A stretch of 64,000 nucleotides of DNA from Poriferisodalis sp965237655 (GCF_965237655.1 NZ_CBDEGB010000002.1:1054001-1118000), one strand, 5' to 3'. Counted from the stretch's first letter, positions 1 to 8,987 are shown. Notes: generated by a model from the sequence alone, not told the origin. Made by a program: numbers and translations.

Positions 1-834
1 AAGCACTGCCAGCGCTGGGGCGCCAAGGGCCTCGTTTGGATGCGAGTCAGCGCCGGCGAGTCGCCCCTCGATGGAGCCCGCAGCGCGGCAGGCGGCCGGC
101 TGGCCGTCGTGTCGCCGGTTGCGAAGTTCATGTCCGACGCCGAAATCGACGGCGTTCTGGAGCGTCTGGGCGCCGAGCCGGGGGACATGTGCTACCTGGT
201 GGCCGACACCTGGCGCAGAGCCAGCGGAGTGCTCGGACTGCTGCGACTGGAGCTGGGCCGTCCGCCGGTGAACGAGGGCGGGCTGCACTTCCTGTGGGTC
301 GTGGACTTCCCGCTGTTCGACGACGTGAACGCCGACGGTCTTCCGGCACCGGCACATCATCCGTTCACGATGCCCCACACCGACGATCTCGAAACGGTCG
401 CAGCGGCCTCGACGCGGATGGCGGCCGGTGGAGGCTTCGACGCCGACACGCTGCTCGACGTGCGATCGCAGGCGTACGACCTGGTGCTGAACGGCTGGGA
501 GTTGGGCTCGGGCAGCGTCCGGATCCATCGGGGCGACATCCAGCAGCAGATCTTCGACCTGCTGGGCATCGAGCCCGCCGCAGCGAAGGAGCGATTCGGA
601 TTCCTGCTGGATGCATTCCGGTTCGGCGCTCCGCCGCATGCCGGCTTCGCCTTCGGCATCGACCGCCTGGCGGCGTTGCTGTGCGGCGAGGAGAACATCC
701 GTGAGGTCATTGCATTTCCCAAGAGCCAGTCCGGCGCCGACCCGCTCACGAATTCCCCGTCTGCGATCTCCGATGTCCAACTCGACGAGCTGGGCCTCGC
801 TCTCGTGCTCAGCGACGAAGAGGACGAATCATGA
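1..834 (+). CDS. aspS: Aspartyl-tRNA synthetase, C-terminal part (5' end outside window)
   Basis: Charges tRNA-Asp (or tRNA-Asp/Asn) with aspartate in the cytoplasm. The frame is open from base 1 and 277 residues are visible. They cover the end of the bacterial GAD insertion domain (residues about 30-85), then class II catalytic motifs: FLWVVDFPLFD, HHPFTMP, and motif 3 GFAFGIDRLAALL followed by VIAFPKSQSGADPL near the C-terminus, as usual in bacterial AspRS. The ATG at 40 is internal and not the real start. The stop overlaps the next start by ATGA, so the DUF948 gene is probably translationally coupled. Whether the enzyme is discriminating cannot be judged without the N-terminal domain. Confidence 0.97.
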   Translation, partial: KHCQRWGAKGLVWMRVSAGESPLDGARSAAGGRLAVVSPVAKFMSDAEIDGVLERLGAEPGDMCYLVADTWRRASGVLGLLRLELGRPPVNEGGLHFLWVVDFPLFDDVNADGLPAPAHHPFTMPHTDDLETVAAASTRMAAGGGFDADTLLDVRSQAYDLVLNGWELGSGSVRIHRGDIQQQIFDLLGIEPAAAKERFGFLLDAFRFGAPPHAGFAFGIDRLAALLCGEENIREVIAFPKSQSGADPLTNSPSAISDVQLDELGLALVLSDEEDES

Positions 835-1244
835 GCAGCAGCGATCTTGCCGCCGTGGTGGTGACAGTCTGCGTCGTGATCGCGCTCGTAGTGCTCATCG
901 CGGTGCTGACTCAGGCGTTCGCCCTGATGCGAGAGCTTCGGCGCAAGCTCGAGGAATTCGATACCACGGCCGGACCGGCACTGAGCCAGCTGGCGGACAC
1001 CGCCGAGATGGCCCAGGCCGAGATCAGCCGCCTGCGTGACCTGTTGAACGTTGCCCAGAAGGTCGCAGGGTTGGCTGAGTCAGCCGGGGCAGCCACGGCG
1101 CGGGCCGCTTCGTTGCCGGTCGACAAGGTTCGCTCGGCTATTTCTGTGCTGCGCGGAGCGCAGACATCGAGCACAGGACTCCGGGGCAAACCCTCAGACG
1201 AAGGGCGCGAGACTGCTCCCAGCAGCGAGAGCGAGGAGCGCTGA
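831..1244 (+). CDS. DUF948-type membrane-anchored coiled-coil protein
   Basis: A 137-residue protein of unknown function. It has one N-terminal membrane segment (about residues 7-29), then a charged helical stretch RELRRKLEEF and a long Ala/Glu-rich region typical of DUF948 proteins, ending in a low-complexity Ser/Glu tail. DUF948 genes commonly sit just upstream of alaS in actinobacteria, which supports the family call. The start overlaps the aspS stop (ATGA). A structural role at the membrane is only a guess. Confidence 0.8.
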   Translation: MSSSDLAAVVVTVCVVIALVVLIAVLTQAFALMRELRRKLEEFDTTAGPALSQLADTAEMAQAEISRLRDLLNVAQKVAGLAESAGAATARAASLPVDKVRSAISVLRGAQTSSTGLRGKPSDEGRETAPSSESEER

Positions 1245-1245
1245 G

Positions 1246-1515
1246 ATGCTGAAGCGGATGCGCTGGTTGACCTTGGGCGCCGGATTGGGCGCTGGCGCCT
1301 CGCTGTGGGTGCAACGGCGGCTGCGGGTGCTCCTGGACCGCTACGCACCAGTACGGGGCACGGCCAATGTGCTGGGCACCGCACGCCAGATGCGCCGCGA
1401 CCTGCGAATCGCCTGGCGGGACGGCAAGCGCCAGATGCAAAACGCCGAGCAGCGGCTGCGTGACGAACGTGACCGTCGCTGGGCTGAGCGCCGTCACCGC
1501 CGCGAGGCCGCCTGA
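1246..1515 (+). CDS. Small basic protein between DUF948 gene and alaS (DUF6167-like position)
   Basis: An 89-residue protein starting at ATG 1246, one base after the preceding stop. It has a short hydrophobic N-terminus (WLTLGAGLGAGASLWV) and a very Arg-rich C-terminal helix (QRLRDERDRRWAERRHRREAA). A small protein with this shape, often assigned to DUF6167, occupies the same place before alaS in Streptomyces; the link here is by position and composition only. The function is unknown. The frame extends upstream to 1051 inside the preceding gene, but the ATG at 1246 fits the spacing best. Confidence 0.65.
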   Translation: MLKRMRWLTLGAGLGAGASLWVQRRLRVLLDRYAPVRGTANVLGTARQMRRDLRIAWRDGKRQMQNAEQRLRDERDRRWAERRHRREAA

Positions 1516-1574
1516 GGCGCCACTGAGCCGGCGGAGGCCCATCGGCGGCCACGGAGGCCGCGAAGGCTCATCGG

Positions 1575-1580
1575 TATCCT
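1575..1580 (+). promoter_or_regulatory. -10 box of alaS (leaderless type)
   Basis: TATCCT preceded by CGG lies 7 nt before the alaS ATG. A sigma70-type -10 in this position puts the transcript start at or near the start codon, so the mRNA would be leaderless. No Shine-Dalgarno sequence is visible. The same arrangement recurs at many genes in this window. Confidence 0.55.
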
Positions 1581-1587
1581 TGCTCCG

Positions 1588-4221
1588 ATGCGCGCCGACG
1601 AACTGCGTGAAGCGTTCAGCTCATTCTGGGCAGAGCGAGGCCACGAGGTTCGCCCCTCCGCGAGCCTGATTCCGCACGAGCCGTCGCTGCTGTTCACGGT
1701 GGCTGGCATGGTGCCGTTCATGCCGTACTTCCTCGGCTCCGAGGTGCCTCCGACGCGGCGCATGGTCACCATCCAGAAGTGCGTCCGGGCCGGCGGCAAG
1801 CACAACGATCTCGACGACATCGGCCGCACCAACCGGCACTTCACGTTCTTCGAGATGATGGGAAACTTCAGCTTCGGCGACTACTTCAAGGCCGAAGCCA
1901 TCCCGTGGGCGTGGGAGTTCGTCACCGAAGTACTCGGACTCGAACGGGACAAGCTCTGGGTGACCGTCCACGTCAGCGATGACGATGCCGCCGAGATCTG
2001 GCAGACCAAGGTCGGCGTTCCAGCCGAGCGCATCCAGCGACTCGACAAGGACAACTGGTGGGCGGCGGGCGATGTCGGCCCATGCGGACCCTGCAGCGAG
2101 ATCTTCTACGACATCGGACCCGACCACGGCCCCGACGGCGGCCCCGCGCACGGCGGCGAGGATCGCTTTGTCGAGATCTGGAACCTCGTCTTCATGCAGT
2201 TCGCAGCTGACGGCACCGGCGAGATGACACCGCTGGATGCACCCGGAATCGACACCGGCGCCGGCCTCGAACGGATCCTGGCGGTGCTGCAAGGCGTGCC
2301 AGCGGCGTGGGACATCGACCTGTTTGCGCCCCTGCTGGCCGAGGCCGAGCGCATCTGCGGCAAGACCTACGGCGCAGACCCCGAGACCGACGTCTCAATG
2401 CGGATCTTCGCCGACCACGCCCGCACCACGGCGATGCTCATCTCCGACGGCGTATTCCCCTCCAACGAAGACCGCGGCTACGTGCTGCGTCGCATTATCC
2501 GCCGTGCTGTGCGCCACGCCTGGGTGCTGGGGGTCGACGAGGTGGTGATGCCCCGGCTGGTGGACATCGTCGTTGACGTCATGGGCGACCACTACACCGA
2601 CCTGGTCGCCAACCGGCAATTCATCGCGGACGTGGTGGCCCGCGAGGAGGAGCGCTTCCGGACCACGCTTGCTACAGGCCAGAAGATCCTCGATGAAGCC
2701 ACCGCCGGGCTCGAGGGGGCAGATGCAGCAAACCCGGAATCAGCAAACACAGTGCTCGATGGCGAGGTCGCCTTCCTGCTGCACGACACCCACGGCTTCC
2801 CGGTGGAGGTGACCGAAGAGATCCTCACCGAACGCGGCTTGAGCCTCGACCGTGACGGCTTCGATGCCGCCATGGAACGCCAGCGCGAGCGGGCGCGGGC
2901 TGGTCGTTCGGGCGGACCTACCTTCGCCGACGAGCGCTACCGGGAGATCCTGGCGCAGTTCGGGCCAACTCAATTCGTACGGGACACGCCGGCGGTGTCC
3001 GAGACACGGGTGCTGGCGGTGTTCGAGTCGGCTCGAGACGATGATCAGGACGGCGAGGACGACCTCGTCGAGGTGTTCTTGGACCGCACGCCGTTCTACG
3101 CCGAGAGCGGTGGACAGATCGGTGACACCGGGACGATCTCGGGACCTGACGGCAGCATCGAGGTGCTCGATTGCACGTATGCGCTTGCCGATCTGCACCG
3201 CCACATCGGGCGCGTTCATGGCGAACGCGTGGAGTCCGGATCGCTGGTCAGCGCCGAGATCGATGACCAGCGCCGGGCGGCCATTCGACGCAACCACACC
3301 GGCACCCACATCCTGCACTGGGCGCTGCGCGAAGTGCTGGGCGATCATGTCAAACAGGCGGGCTCGCTGGTGGCACCAGACCGACTGCGCTTCGACTTCA
3401 GCCACTACGAGGGCGTCAACCGCGACCAGCTGCGTGAGATCGAGCGCGTCGCAAACGCCGAGATCATCACCAACGGCCGCTGCCGGCACTACGAGACCTC
3501 GATGAACCACGCGCAAGCCATTGGCGCAATTGCATTCTTCGGAGACAAGTACGGCGACGTGGTGCGCGTGCTCGAAGCGGGGGAGCACTCGACCGAGCTC
3601 TGCGGGGGCACCCACGTGGCTGCACTCGGCGACATCGGGCACCTGCGGATCGTCTCGGAGTCGAGCATCGGCTCGAACATGCGACGCATCGAGGCGGTGA
3701 CCGGGCTTGCCACCGTGGAGCGGCTCGCGGATGCCGAGGACACGCTGGACTCGCTGGCTGAGATGTTGAACGCTCAGCCAGATGAGATCGCCTCTGCGGT
3801 GCAGCGGCGTCTGGACGAGACCAAGAAGCTGCGCCGGCAAGTGCGCGACCTGCAACGCACAATGGCGTCGTCGCGGGCCGCTGAACTGGCTGCCATGGCC
3901 GACGATGGCGTGGTCATCGCCGACCTCGGCGATCTCGAGCGCGATGCGCTGAAGGACCTCGCCGTATCGGTGCGCGACCGTGGGGGCATCCGGGCCGTCG
4001 TGTTGGCCTCTGCGCCCGCCGCTGGGGGAGTGGCCCTAGTGGCGGCGGTGGATCCGGCCGGCAACCTGTCGGCGGGCGACCTTCTGCGAGACGCTGCCCG
4101 GACGGTCGGCGGAGGATTTGGCGCGAAAGGCGACCCGCCGTTGGTGGTGGCCGGCGGTCGCAATCCTGACGGCATCGGCGACGCCCTGGCCCAGGCCCGA
4201 GTAGCGGCACTCGGGGCTTGA
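1588..4221 (+). CDS. alaS: Alanyl-tRNA synthetase
   Basis: Attaches alanine to tRNA-Ala and edits mischarged Ser/Gly. It is 877 residues, the normal bacterial length. The N-terminal class II core is visible (SSFWAERGHEV, LLFTVAGMVPF, GRTNRHFTFFEMMGNFSFGDYF), then the tRNA-recognition region, then an editing domain with the zinc motif HTGTH and the downstream ELCGGTHV, and a C-Ala domain. The ATG at 1588 gives the family-typical N-terminus MRADELREAF. It is followed by ruvX and mltG, the usual actinobacterial order. Confidence 0.98.
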   Translation: MRADELREAFSSFWAERGHEVRPSASLIPHEPSLLFTVAGMVPFMPYFLGSEVPPTRRMVTIQKCVRAGGKHNDLDDIGRTNRHFTFFEMMGNFSFGDYFKAEAIPWAWEFVTEVLGLERDKLWVTVHVSDDDAAEIWQTKVGVPAERIQRLDKDNWWAAGDVGPCGPCSEIFYDIGPDHGPDGGPAHGGEDRFVEIWNLVFMQFAADGTGEMTPLDAPGIDTGAGLERILAVLQGVPAAWDIDLFAPLLAEAERICGKTYGADPETDVSMRIFADHARTTAMLISDGVFPSNEDRGYVLRRIIRRAVRHAWVLGVDEVVMPRLVDIVVDVMGDHYTDLVANRQFIADVVAREEERFRTTLATGQKILDEATAGLEGADAANPESANTVLDGEVAFLLHDTHGFPVEVTEEILTERGLSLDRDGFDAAMERQRERARAGRSGGPTFADERYREILAQFGPTQFVRDTPAVSETRVLAVFESARDDDQDGEDDLVEVFLDRTPFYAESGGQIGDTGTISGPDGSIEVLDCTYALADLHRHIGRVHGERVESGSLVSAEIDDQRRAAIRRNHTGTHILHWALREVLGDHVKQAGSLVAPDRLRFDFSHYEGVNRDQLREIERVANAEIITNGRCRHYETSMNHAQAIGAIAFFGDKYGDVVRVLEAGEHSTELCGGTHVAALGDIGHLRIVSESSIGSNMRRIEAVTGLATVERLADAEDTLDSLAEMLNAQPDEIASAVQRRLDETKKLRRQVRDLQRTMASSRAAELAAMADDGVVIADLGDLERDALKDLAVSVRDRGGIRAVVLASAPAAGGVALVAAVDPAGNLSAGDLLRDAARTVGGGFGAKGDPPLVVAGGRNPDGIGDALAQARVAALGA

Positions 4222-4255
4222 GGCGCCGGGTACCACGGAACAAGACAGGCCAGCT

Positions 4256-4684
4256 GTGTCGGGCCCGATGAAGCGGGCGATCGGCGTAGACCTCGGCTCG
4301 AAGCGCATCGGCGTGGCCTTCGCGCCTGCCGATGTTGCGGTGGCGGTGCCCTACGAAGTCCTCGAACGCAGCGGCGAACGTGCCCGGGACCACCGAGCGC
4401 TCGCAGGTATGGTCGCTGACGTGGGTGCGGAGGTGGTCGTGATCGGCTTGCCGACGTCGCTCGATGGCAGCGAAGGACCGGCCGCCGCTGGCGTACGGGC
4501 CGAGGCTGACGAGATCGCGGCGGCACTCGATGTGCCGGTGGTCCTGCATGACGAGCGCTACACGACAGTCACCGCCGAGCGCATCCTCACCGAACAGGGA
4601 GTGCGGGGACCCGCCCGCCGCAAGGTCATCGACAAGGTGGCTGCTTCGGTCATCCTGCAGTCGTGGCTCGATGCCCGTGACTGA
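4256..4684 (+). CDS. ruvX: YqgF/RuvX-family Holliday junction resolvase or pre-16S rRNA nuclease
   Basis: An RNase H-fold nuclease implicated in 16S rRNA 5' end processing; older annotation calls it a putative Holliday junction resolvase. It is 142 residues. Seen: the first acidic motif in IGVDLGSKRIGVAFA, the central VVVIGLPTSLDGSEGPAA segment and the C-terminal DERYTTVTAERIL plus a final D in KVIDKVAASVILQSWL. The start is GTG 4256; ATG 4268 is an alternative four codons later. The 3' end overlaps mltG by 14 nt. Confidence 0.92.
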   Translation: MSGPMKRAIGVDLGSKRIGVAFAPADVAVAVPYEVLERSGERARDHRALAGMVADVGAEVVVIGLPTSLDGSEGPAAAGVRAEADEIAAALDVPVVLHDERYTTVTAERILTEQGVRGPARRKVIDKVAASVILQSWLDARD

Positions 4685-6020
4685 CGACATCACCGAACTC
4701 GAAGCCGATGAGGCCGAATCGGGACGGGCGACGGCGCTGCGCACTCCTCCGGCTATGCGCAAGATGGCGGATCGACTTGCGCGCTTCGTAGGTCTGGCTT
4801 CGGCTGACCAATCCTCGGTTGTCGAACCGGGCCTGGTACAGCGAGCGCAGCCCGACGGCGGACCTGCAACGACGCCGAGCCGGGCACGGTCCGCTGGCGG
4901 TTCGCAGCCCGTCAGTGGCCGCCGCGGCGTCGACTACGAGGTGGTCAGCACGCGACGCGGACCTGGCACATTCGGCGCGCTCTTGGTTCTGGTGTTGCTC
5001 GGCTTCATCGCCTGGACGGCGGGCAGCCGCGCCTACCGCTGGGTGACCGAACAGCTCGACCCGCCCGGCGCTCCGACGGGCGAGATCGCGCTCACCCTGC
5101 CGTTGGGCTCCAGCACGGCCAGCATTTCCGATCTGCTCGAAACGGAAGGCGTCATCCCGAGTTCACGGGCCTACGAGTGGTATGTGCGTTTACGAGGGGG
5201 TCCCGCATTTCAAGCCGGCGAGTACACGTTCCAGTCCAACTCGTCGGTTTGGGAAACCCTGGCTGTGCTCGAGGCCGGGCCGAGCCGCGTCGCGCAGGCC
5301 GCCCAGCAGCCGCTCACCATTCCCGAAGGCCTGACCTTGGCGCAGATGGCCGACCTCTTCGACGATGTGCAGGGCCTGAGCTTCAGCGGTAGAGATTTCC
5401 TGACAGCGGTGCGCGAACGGCCAGTGCTGTCGTTGGTCGCGCCGACGCCGCCGGTCCTGCCCGAAGGCGTGATCGAACCAGCTGAGGGACAGCTCTTCTC
5501 CGATACCTACTTCTACGACTCTCAGACCAGCGCTGAGCAGCTGGTGGCACTCATGGTCGATCGGCTCGATGCCGTGCTCACTGAACTGGACTACGCAGAT
5601 GCGCCGCGCCGGATCGGTCTGACGTCGTACGAGACGCTGATCGTGGCCAGCATGATCGAACGCGAGGCCCAGCGCACCGAGGACCGTCCCACGGTGGCGC
5701 GGGTGATCTACAACAGGCTCGCTCGCGGGTGGTCGCTGGGTCTGGATGCCACGGTCGTGTACGTGGTGGGCTCGCAGGAGTTGACCGCCGACCTGCTGAC
5801 GGTCAACTCGCCATACAACACCCGGGTGCTCGTGGGGCTGCCGCCCACACCGATTGCGGCTCCGGGGCGCGCCTCGCTCGAAGCGGCTCTGAATCCGGAG
5901 GACGGGCCGTGGATGTACTTCGTGCTGACGTCGGAAGACGGCACCCTGTCGTTCTCCGAGACCGACGAGGAGTTCCAGCGCGACAAGGCCGTGTGTGTCG
6001 AATTGGGACTCTGCGGGTGA
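4671..6020 (+). CDS. mltG: Endolytic murein transglycosylase MltG (YceG-like)
   Basis: Cleaves nascent peptidoglycan strands at the membrane and so sets glycan chain length. It is 449 residues from ATG 4671 (GTG 4677 is also possible). A cytoplasmic low-complexity N-terminus of about 95 residues precedes a single membrane segment (GALLVLVLLGFIAWTAG). An extracellular LysM-like region follows, and then the catalytic domain with the family Glu in ASMIEREAQ and VARVIYNRL, and later the NSPYNTRVLVGLPPTPI block. The start lies inside ruvX, suggesting coupled translation. aroE follows directly. Confidence 0.93.
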   Translation: MPVTDDITELEADEAESGRATALRTPPAMRKMADRLARFVGLASADQSSVVEPGLVQRAQPDGGPATTPSRARSAGGSQPVSGRRGVDYEVVSTRRGPGTFGALLVLVLLGFIAWTAGSRAYRWVTEQLDPPGAPTGEIALTLPLGSSTASISDLLETEGVIPSSRAYEWYVRLRGGPAFQAGEYTFQSNSSVWETLAVLEAGPSRVAQAAQQPLTIPEGLTLAQMADLFDDVQGLSFSGRDFLTAVRERPVLSLVAPTPPVLPEGVIEPAEGQLFSDTYFYDSQTSAEQLVALMVDRLDAVLTELDYADAPRRIGLTSYETLIVASMIEREAQRTEDRPTVARVIYNRLARGWSLGLDATVVYVVGSQELTADLLTVNSPYNTRVLVGLPPTPIAAPGRASLEAALNPEDGPWMYFVLTSEDGTLSFSETDEEFQRDKAVCVELGLCG

Positions 6021-6043
6021 GTGGCGTCGGGCAGAGTGGGGAG

Positions 6044-6982
6044 ATGAGCGACGAAGCGGCGCACCAGCGCCCGAGTGGGCGCGCTGAATCGATGCTGCGC
6101 CCGAGTGGTCGCGCTGAGTCGATGCTGCGCCTAAATGGGCGCACGAAGGTCGCCGGAGTGATCGGTGACCCCGTCCAGCATTCACTCAGTCCGGCGCTGC
6201 ACAATGCAGCGTTTGAGCATCTAGGCCTGGACTGGGTCTACACGGCGTTCGCAGTGCCCGCCGGGCAGGGCGGCGATGCGGTGGCAGCGATGCGCGTGCT
6301 GGGGATCGAAGGCCTGTCAGTCACCATGCCCCACAAGGACGACGTTGCTGCTGCCTGCGACGAGCTGTCGCCCGCAGCTGCACTGCTGGAGGCCGCGAAC
6401 TGCGTGCGTCGCAACGGCGACCGGCTGATCGGGGAGAACACCGACGGCGACGGATTCTTGGCGTCGCTGAGGATCCAGGCGGGTGTGGAGCCCGCCGGCA
6501 TGCACGCCGTGGTGTTCGGTGCGGGCGGGGCAGCCCGTGCGGTGATCGTGGCGCTCGCGTCACAAGGAGCCTCGGTGACCGTGGTGAACCGCTCGGCGGA
6601 AGCGGCCGTGCGCGCTGCCGCGTTGGGCGCCGCGGCGGGTGCGACCGCAGGAGTCGCTGCATCCCGCGCAGCCATGGTCGGCGGCCCGAGGGCGGTGCGC
6701 GACGCCGACTTGGTGGTCAACGCCACACCGCTCGGCATGTCCAAGGTTGATCCGCTGCCGTTCGATCCGGCGTTGCTGCGGTCACGCCAGATCGTCGCCG
6801 ACCTCATCTACCGGCCCGAACGGACCCCGTTGCTCGAAGCGGCCGCCACTGCGGGCGCCATGACGCTCAACGGCGTCGGAATGCTCTTGTACCAGGCCGC
6901 CGCGCAGTTCAAGATGTGGACCGGCCGCGACGCACCCATCGACGTGATGGCTGCGGCTGTGGGCCTGGAACTCGCCGGGTAG
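6044..6982 (+). CDS. aroE: Shikimate dehydrogenase (NADP+)
   Basis: Reduces 3-dehydroshikimate to shikimate in the chorismate pathway. Motifs: GDPVQHSLSPALHN for the substrate, MPHKDD with the catalytic Lys, ENTDGDGF with the catalytic Asp, the Rossmann GAGGAARAV, and NATPLGM. ATG 6044 has a weak GGGGAG upstream, but it adds a repeat-encoded N-terminal extension; the family-typical start would be ATG 6122 (MLRLNGRTKVAGVIG), with GTG 6017 a third option overlapping the mltG stop. The aro genes here (aroE, aroB, aroQ) are clustered, interrupted by a prepilin peptidase. Confidence 0.93.
   Translation: MSDEAAHQRPSGRAESMLRPSGRAESMLRLNGRTKVAGVIGDPVQHSLSPALHNAAFEHLGLDWVYTAFAVPAGQGGDAVAAMRVLGIEGLSVTMPHKDDVAAACDELSPAAALLEAANCVRRNGDRLIGENTDGDGFLASLRIQAGVEPAGMHAVVFGAGGAARAVIVALASQGASVTVVNRSAEAAVRAAALGAAAGATAGVAASRAAMVGGPRAVRDADLVVNATPLGMSKVDPLPFDPALLRSRQIVADLIYRPERTPLLEAAATAGAMTLNGVGMLLYQAAAQFKMWTGRDAPIDVMAAAVGLELAG
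6068..6145 (+). repeat. 30-bp tandem repeat at the 5' end of aroE
   Basis: Two near-identical 30-bp units (6068-6097, 6098-6127) and a decayed third (from 6128) read RPSGRAESML, RPSGRAESML, RLNGRTKV. Each full unit carries an in-frame ATG, so the duplication has multiplied possible aroE starts. The period is a multiple of three. Confidence 0.85.
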
Positions 6983-7036
6983 CACCCCGGCCCGCATGCG
7001 GCCCCGGCGGCCGCCGGCGACCGGAGAGGCATCGGC

Positions 7037-7708
7037 GTGACCATTGCAACGGCAGACCTGAGCCTTTCTGCGGTTGCAGCGATCGTGCTCGGCGGCACAG
7101 CCGCGGGAACCGTCGCCTCACGCTGTGCTCAGCGCAGTTTCGGCGTCAACCTGCACCCGGCTCTGGCGATCGCGTCGTGCGTCACGATCGCGGCCGCTCT
7201 TGGGTTGCGACTCGGTGACAGCGCCTACCTCGCGCCCTTGCTCGCGTTCGGATGGGCAGGTGTGGTCATCTCCGGCATCGACCTGCGCACCCACCTGATA
7301 CCCACGCGGCTCTTGCGTGCGGTTGCCGCCGCTGCCATTCCCTTGGTGTGCGGGGCTGCGGCGATCGATGCCGGCTTCGCAGGAGTGGCACGAGCCGTTG
7401 CCGCCGCCGCCATCGGCGCAGTTGTCGGGTGGGGGATGATGCACCTCGTCTGGCTTGCCGCCCGGGGCGGCCTGGGCTACGGCGATGTGCGTCTGGGCGG
7501 GTACCTGGGTATGCACTTGGGACTCGGCGGGTTCACCACGGTGCTGGAAGGGTTGCTGGCCGGTTTCGCCATTGCCGCGCTCGTTGGCGCCGTGGGCGTG
7601 GTGGTGCTGCGCCGCGGCAGCGACCATCGTTTCGCGCTCGGCCCATCGCTGGTTGCCGGCGCGCTCGCCGTCATCTGGTGGTCCGCACCGGCGGGCCTCG
7701 TCACATGA
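7037..7708 (+). CDS. A24-family prepilin peptidase (small, no methylase domain)
   Basis: Aspartic membrane protease that removes leader peptides from type IV or Flp prepilins. It is 223 residues and almost entirely hydrophobic, with several membrane segments. The two catalytic Asp motifs are present: D82 in SGIDLRTHLIP and D150 in GLGYGDVRLGG, the GxGD signature. No N-terminal Cys-rich methyltransferase domain is present, as in CpaA/TadV-type enzymes. The start is GTG 7037 with CGGAGAGG upstream. It probably serves the Tad-like pilus genes 5-15 kb downstream, although it sits between aroE and aroB. Confidence 0.88.
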   Translation: MTIATADLSLSAVAAIVLGGTAAGTVASRCAQRSFGVNLHPALAIASCVTIAAALGLRLGDSAYLAPLLAFGWAGVVISGIDLRTHLIPTRLLRAVAAAAIPLVCGAAAIDAGFAGVARAVAAAAIGAVVGWGMMHLVWLAARGGLGYGDVRLGGYLGMHLGLGGFTTVLEGLLAGFAIAALVGAVGVVVLRRGSDHRFALGPSLVAGALAVIWWSAPAGLVT

Positions 7709-7815
7709 GCACTGGGTGACCGGCACGTCGCAGGCCGCTGATGGGCGGACACATGGCTAGGCAGTCGGGCACGTGGGCAGTGTTGTTTCCAGGCAGTCGT
7801 CACGTGCCGCGTCGG

Positions 7816-7821
7816 TACCCT
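7816..7821 (+). promoter_or_regulatory. -10 box of aroB (leaderless type)
   Basis: TACCCT preceded by CGG, 5 nt before GTG 7827 and 8 nt before ATG 7830. No Shine-Dalgarno sequence is visible. It suggests that aroB-aroQ is transcribed separately from the upstream prepilin peptidase gene, across a 121-bp gap. Confidence 0.5.
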
Positions 7822-7829
7822 CGCCCGTG

Positions 7830-8987
7830 ATGTCCGAGCCCCTCATCGTGACCGTGCCGATGGGTGAACGCACCTATCCGGTGCTCGTAGGCAAAGGCGT
7901 GCGCCGCGACCTTGCGCAGCTGATGCCCGCCAGCGCGCGCCGAGCCGCCGTGGTCACCCAGGCGGGCATCGGCGTCGAGGTTGACCCGGGCGTTCCATTT
8001 GAGACCTTCGCGATCCCCGACGGCGAGCAGGCCAAGGAGTTGGGCACCATTGGAGAGCTGTGCAGCGGATTCGCCCGCTTCGGCCTGACCCGCCGTGATG
8101 TAGTGGTGGGCGTCGGAGGCGGTGTGGTCACCGACGTGGCTGGTTTCGCCGCGGCTGTGTACCACCGGGGCGTGGCCGTTGTGCATCTCGCCACGACCTT
8201 GCTGGGCCAGATCGACGCTGCGGTAGGCGGCAAGACCGGCGTGAACCTCGCGGAGGGCAAGAATCTCGTCGGAGCGTTCTGGCAGCCAGCAGCGGTCCTG
8301 TGCGACACAGAAGTGCTGGACTCACTGCCGGAGCGCGAACTTCGTGCCGGTTTTGGTGAGTTGGCGAAGTACCACTTCATCGGCGGCAGGTCGGATGCGG
8401 CTGAACTCATTGGAAACGCCTGTGCGCGCCTCGAGATGTTCAACGATGCCAGCGTTGTTCGTCGTTACGCCGACCACCGATCGTTACTGCGGCGGCAATT
8501 CAGAGGCGATGATCTCCGGTCGAGATTGCTCGATGGCTGCGAATTCGATGAGCTAGCGCGCGACGAACTGATTGCGGCATGTGTGGCCATCAAAGCCGAG
8601 GTGGTGAGCTCTGACGAGACCGAAGGCGGTCGCCGGGCGCTGCTGAACTACGGCCACACGCTGGCGCACGCGCTCGAGATCGCCGGCCGGTTCGATCTGC
8701 GCCACGGCGAGGCGGTGGCAATCGGGCTGCGCTACGCGTCCTTGGTGGCGCGATTGATGGACCGGATCGACACCTACCGTGTCGCCGATCACGAATCGGT
8801 GCTCGAGTCCTACGGGCTCGACGCGAAGCTGCCCTCCGGCGTAGATCACGACGAGATCATCGAGCTGTTCGGCCGAGATAAGAAGGCCACCGACGGCATC
8901 ACGTTCGTGCTCGACGGGCCGAACGGTCTCGAAGTGGCGCCCAACGTCGACCCCAGCGTGCTGCGAAGCGCGCTTGAGCGGATGTGA
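7830..8987 (+). CDS. aroB: 3-Dehydroquinate synthase
   Basis: Converts DAHP to 3-dehydroquinate, using NAD+ and a divalent metal. It is 385 residues from ATG 7830; GTG 7827 and GTG 7773 are alternatives. Motifs: PDGEQAKEL, GGGVVTDVAGFAAAVYHRG, TTLLGQIDAAVGGKTGVNL, the metal-binding NYGHTLAHALE and RHGEAVAIGLRYA. Between AKYHFIGG and ACVAIKAEVV the protein carries roughly 30 residues more than the common form, in a stretch (8400-8550) that is less GC-rich than its surroundings. The stop overlaps the aroQ GTG. Confidence 0.95.
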   Translation: MSEPLIVTVPMGERTYPVLVGKGVRRDLAQLMPASARRAAVVTQAGIGVEVDPGVPFETFAIPDGEQAKELGTIGELCSGFARFGLTRRDVVVGVGGGVVTDVAGFAAAVYHRGVAVVHLATTLLGQIDAAVGGKTGVNLAEGKNLVGAFWQPAAVLCDTEVLDSLPERELRAGFGELAKYHFIGGRSDAAELIGNACARLEMFNDASVVRRYADHRSLLRRQFRGDDLRSRLLDGCEFDELARDELIAACVAIKAEVVSSDETEGGRRALLNYGHTLAHALEIAGRFDLRHGEAVAIGLRYASLVARLMDRIDTYRVADHESVLESYGLDAKLPSGVDHDEIIELFGRDKKATDGITFVLDGPNGLEVAPNVDPSVLRSALERM

